In this document: positions 20,301 through 22,029 of the stretch, piece after piece
Position numbering within the stretch: position 1 is the stretch's first letter
Layout: every line of letters begins with the position of its first letter
The notes under the pieces: model-generated
The model's input: the letters and a program-made list of their open reading frames with translations, nothing else
Databases searched by the model: none
Told to the model about the DNA's origin: nothing
Assembly: GCF_001039355.2 (NCBI RefSeq)
Contig: NW_019773797.1
Coordinates: 24,282-46,310, forward strand
Origin: Lingula anatina
Taxonomy: Eukaryota; Brachiopoda; Lingulata; Lingulida; Lingulidae
Direction: 5' to 3'
DNA length: 22,029 bases
Translations under genes and position numbers: made by a program

Positions 20301-22029
20301 AGCACACAGTCGAGACACATGCTCGATAACTGACCCGCGGCGCGATCAATAAGGAATCAATGTCCATTCTAACCCATTGTTTCAAATAAAGAACACTAAT
20401 CATCCATTAAAGGGCCTGGCGGGAAGATTATAATGCACGACATAAGGGTAGTCAGGGCAAGGGTTCAATTACGCAGTCCCCGACCCTCGTTGAACCTCGT
20501 TGTTGGTATTCCCCGGCATGACGAGGTATTGATTCGGAATCAAACACAAAACAACACGTGTTTAGCCGGCAGAGATTGATCCGTGATCAATTAAAACAAT
20601 TCTTTGTTACGGCGTCTTGTACGTGTCTCGGTCCTTAAGCGGTCCCTTAAGAGGAGGATTATATTTTGATCATACAAATTCATCCTCTACTTGTAACTGC
20701 TTAACTTCCGACGGGTTCCTACTTTAAGTAATTGACTACGGAGTGGATTACTACAAATCGTATCGTACATATACGAGTTAGGTTAAGCGAGTGCGCGTGA
20801 CACGTGGCGAGGAATTTGATACCTCAGGACGTGACTAGACATTAATATATTTTTAACAAATTCTTGCCTGGCGTAGTAACATTATACTCAAAGGGTAAAT
20901 CTACCACTTTTTTCATGTTTCATTTCTGATGTACACTGTGTTTTTTTAGCCAGGATGAAGAGGTATGAATAATCTTTGCTTACATTTCTTTATTGTAAAT
21001 CTTCTTTGCTTACATTTAAATTGACAACTTACAAAGATGATCCACTTTAAGCTCATACATGTACGTATATACACACACTAATGCCACGTACAGAACAAAC
21101 ACACGTACACCAACATACCAAAGAATAAAATGTCCGAATAATAGTATAACTTTCACTTCCGACCACTGTAGCGCTTTAAGACACGACAACAAGAACCCGG
21201 TAATTAAGTAATTAATATTTGCAATAATAGAGCTACTAACAGAGCTACGAATCGCTATCATAATTAGACCCCATCACCTGTAACAGCATCATTATTTTCA
21301 TTCTAAACTGGCCTTAGTTCCCGTGTGGCTGGAAAAGCCCCATCGGGGAGATAACTTGAATGTACATTATTGACTCCGAAGCGTCTGTATCACTTGCGAT
21401 AGATTAAGCAAATACTATTTGATAAATTGCTTAAGTCAGCGTAAGAATTATACCCCCAAGACCTTTCTTTCTGTCCCATTTATCATGACCGTTAGATAAT
21501 CAGAGAAATACGTGTTCTGTATTTGTGATTGCCAAATTTGTGTAGAGTATAATCGGTGTCACTAACTTCAAGGAAAACATATATCCTGCATTTGAATTGT
21601 AAACTATGTTCATATTTATATTACAGACGCAAAATTTATTATGCAATAATAGATTATATGTAATACATAACGTAGTGAAATACGGGTTTAATTATATTGA
21701 CTATGATTTGTGGACAATTCCATGCCCCCTACAAGAACTGACAAAACTATAGCGGAGCAAGTAATACGTTTCACAGTAAATTAGAGACGAATTTCCGAGG
21801 AAGTTGACCTGGGCAAAAATCAATTAATATTTGTAACGCGCAGTTTGTGTATGAATTCAAATACACCCAGGAGAAACGGTTTTATTAAATCTTAGACGAA
21901 GATGATACCGTGTCGGCGTTTATCGTTACCTATGGAGTCGCATTTCAGTCCTTGAGTGGATTTTATTGCGATTTTCGACAGAAAAAGAATCCCTCAACAG
22001 CAATAGAAAGCTTGGTCAGGACCATAATC
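17301..22029. other. Region upstream of gene B without a confident exon
   Basis: Should contain gene B's first exon and promoter if it has the structure of gene A. Weak minus-strand candidates for a signal exon were examined (for example 17442-17361, phase 1 but poor donor) and none is convincing. Otherwise AT-rich DNA with the AG microsatellite and a 15-base direct repeat at 20973-20987 and 21003-21017. Confidence 0.45.
19301..19349. repeat. (AG)n microsatellite
   Basis: AG repeat of about 49 bases with two interruptions. It creates the apparent low-complexity open frames on both strands here. Confidence 0.95.

Overview
This looks like animal nuclear DNA rather than microbial or viral DNA. 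It is AT-rich, full of microsatellites, and genes are broken into short exons with GT-AG introns. Frequent ACATGTA words and lineage-type immunoglobulin (Ig) receptor genes make a lophotrochozoan invertebrate, perhaps a bivalve mollusc, my best guess. That assignment is inference and low confidence. Nothing here reads as a prokaryotic operon, rRNA or CRISPR.

The left part (about 1-10,400) holds no gene I can support. It contains a dispersed repeat of about 450 bp (full copies at 3439-3892 and 7649-8100, partial copies at 3894-4109 and about 9795-9888), a second repeat at 3182-3438 and 4107-4330, and a dense cluster of foldback (long inverted repeat) elements at about 6190-7290 with an outlying fragment at 5121-5175. 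Homopolymers and microsatellites are scattered through it.

The centre (10,415-17,300) holds two genes in tail-to-tail orientation. Gene A (+) can be rebuilt completely: six coding exons, 1035 coding bases, 344 residues. It has a signal peptide, a V-like Ig domain, a second Ig domain with an extra cysteine pair, a transmembrane segment and a short cytoplasmic tail. Gene B (-) has the same order of domains, the same intron phases (all phase 1 up to the tail) and the same extra cysteine pair, but quite different sequence and a longer tail. Its signal-peptide exon is not confidently located. Stop codons lie about 1.8 kb apart, and likely poly(A) signals face each other at 13,624 and 14,788. The two are best read as diverged paralogues of a cell-surface Ig receptor or adhesion protein family with a V + C2 layout like nectins and CD80-like proteins. 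Ligand and function are not readable from the sequence.

Several features sit inside gene A's introns, close to splice sites: a 76-bp spacerless palindrome 6 bases after one donor, a (TA)32 tract and a (CT) tract just after two others, and a 36-bp CT minisatellite that repeats a complete 3' splice-site motif ahead of the last exon. The right part (17,300-22,029) shows no convincing coding exon; it may contain gene B's missing first exon and promoter.
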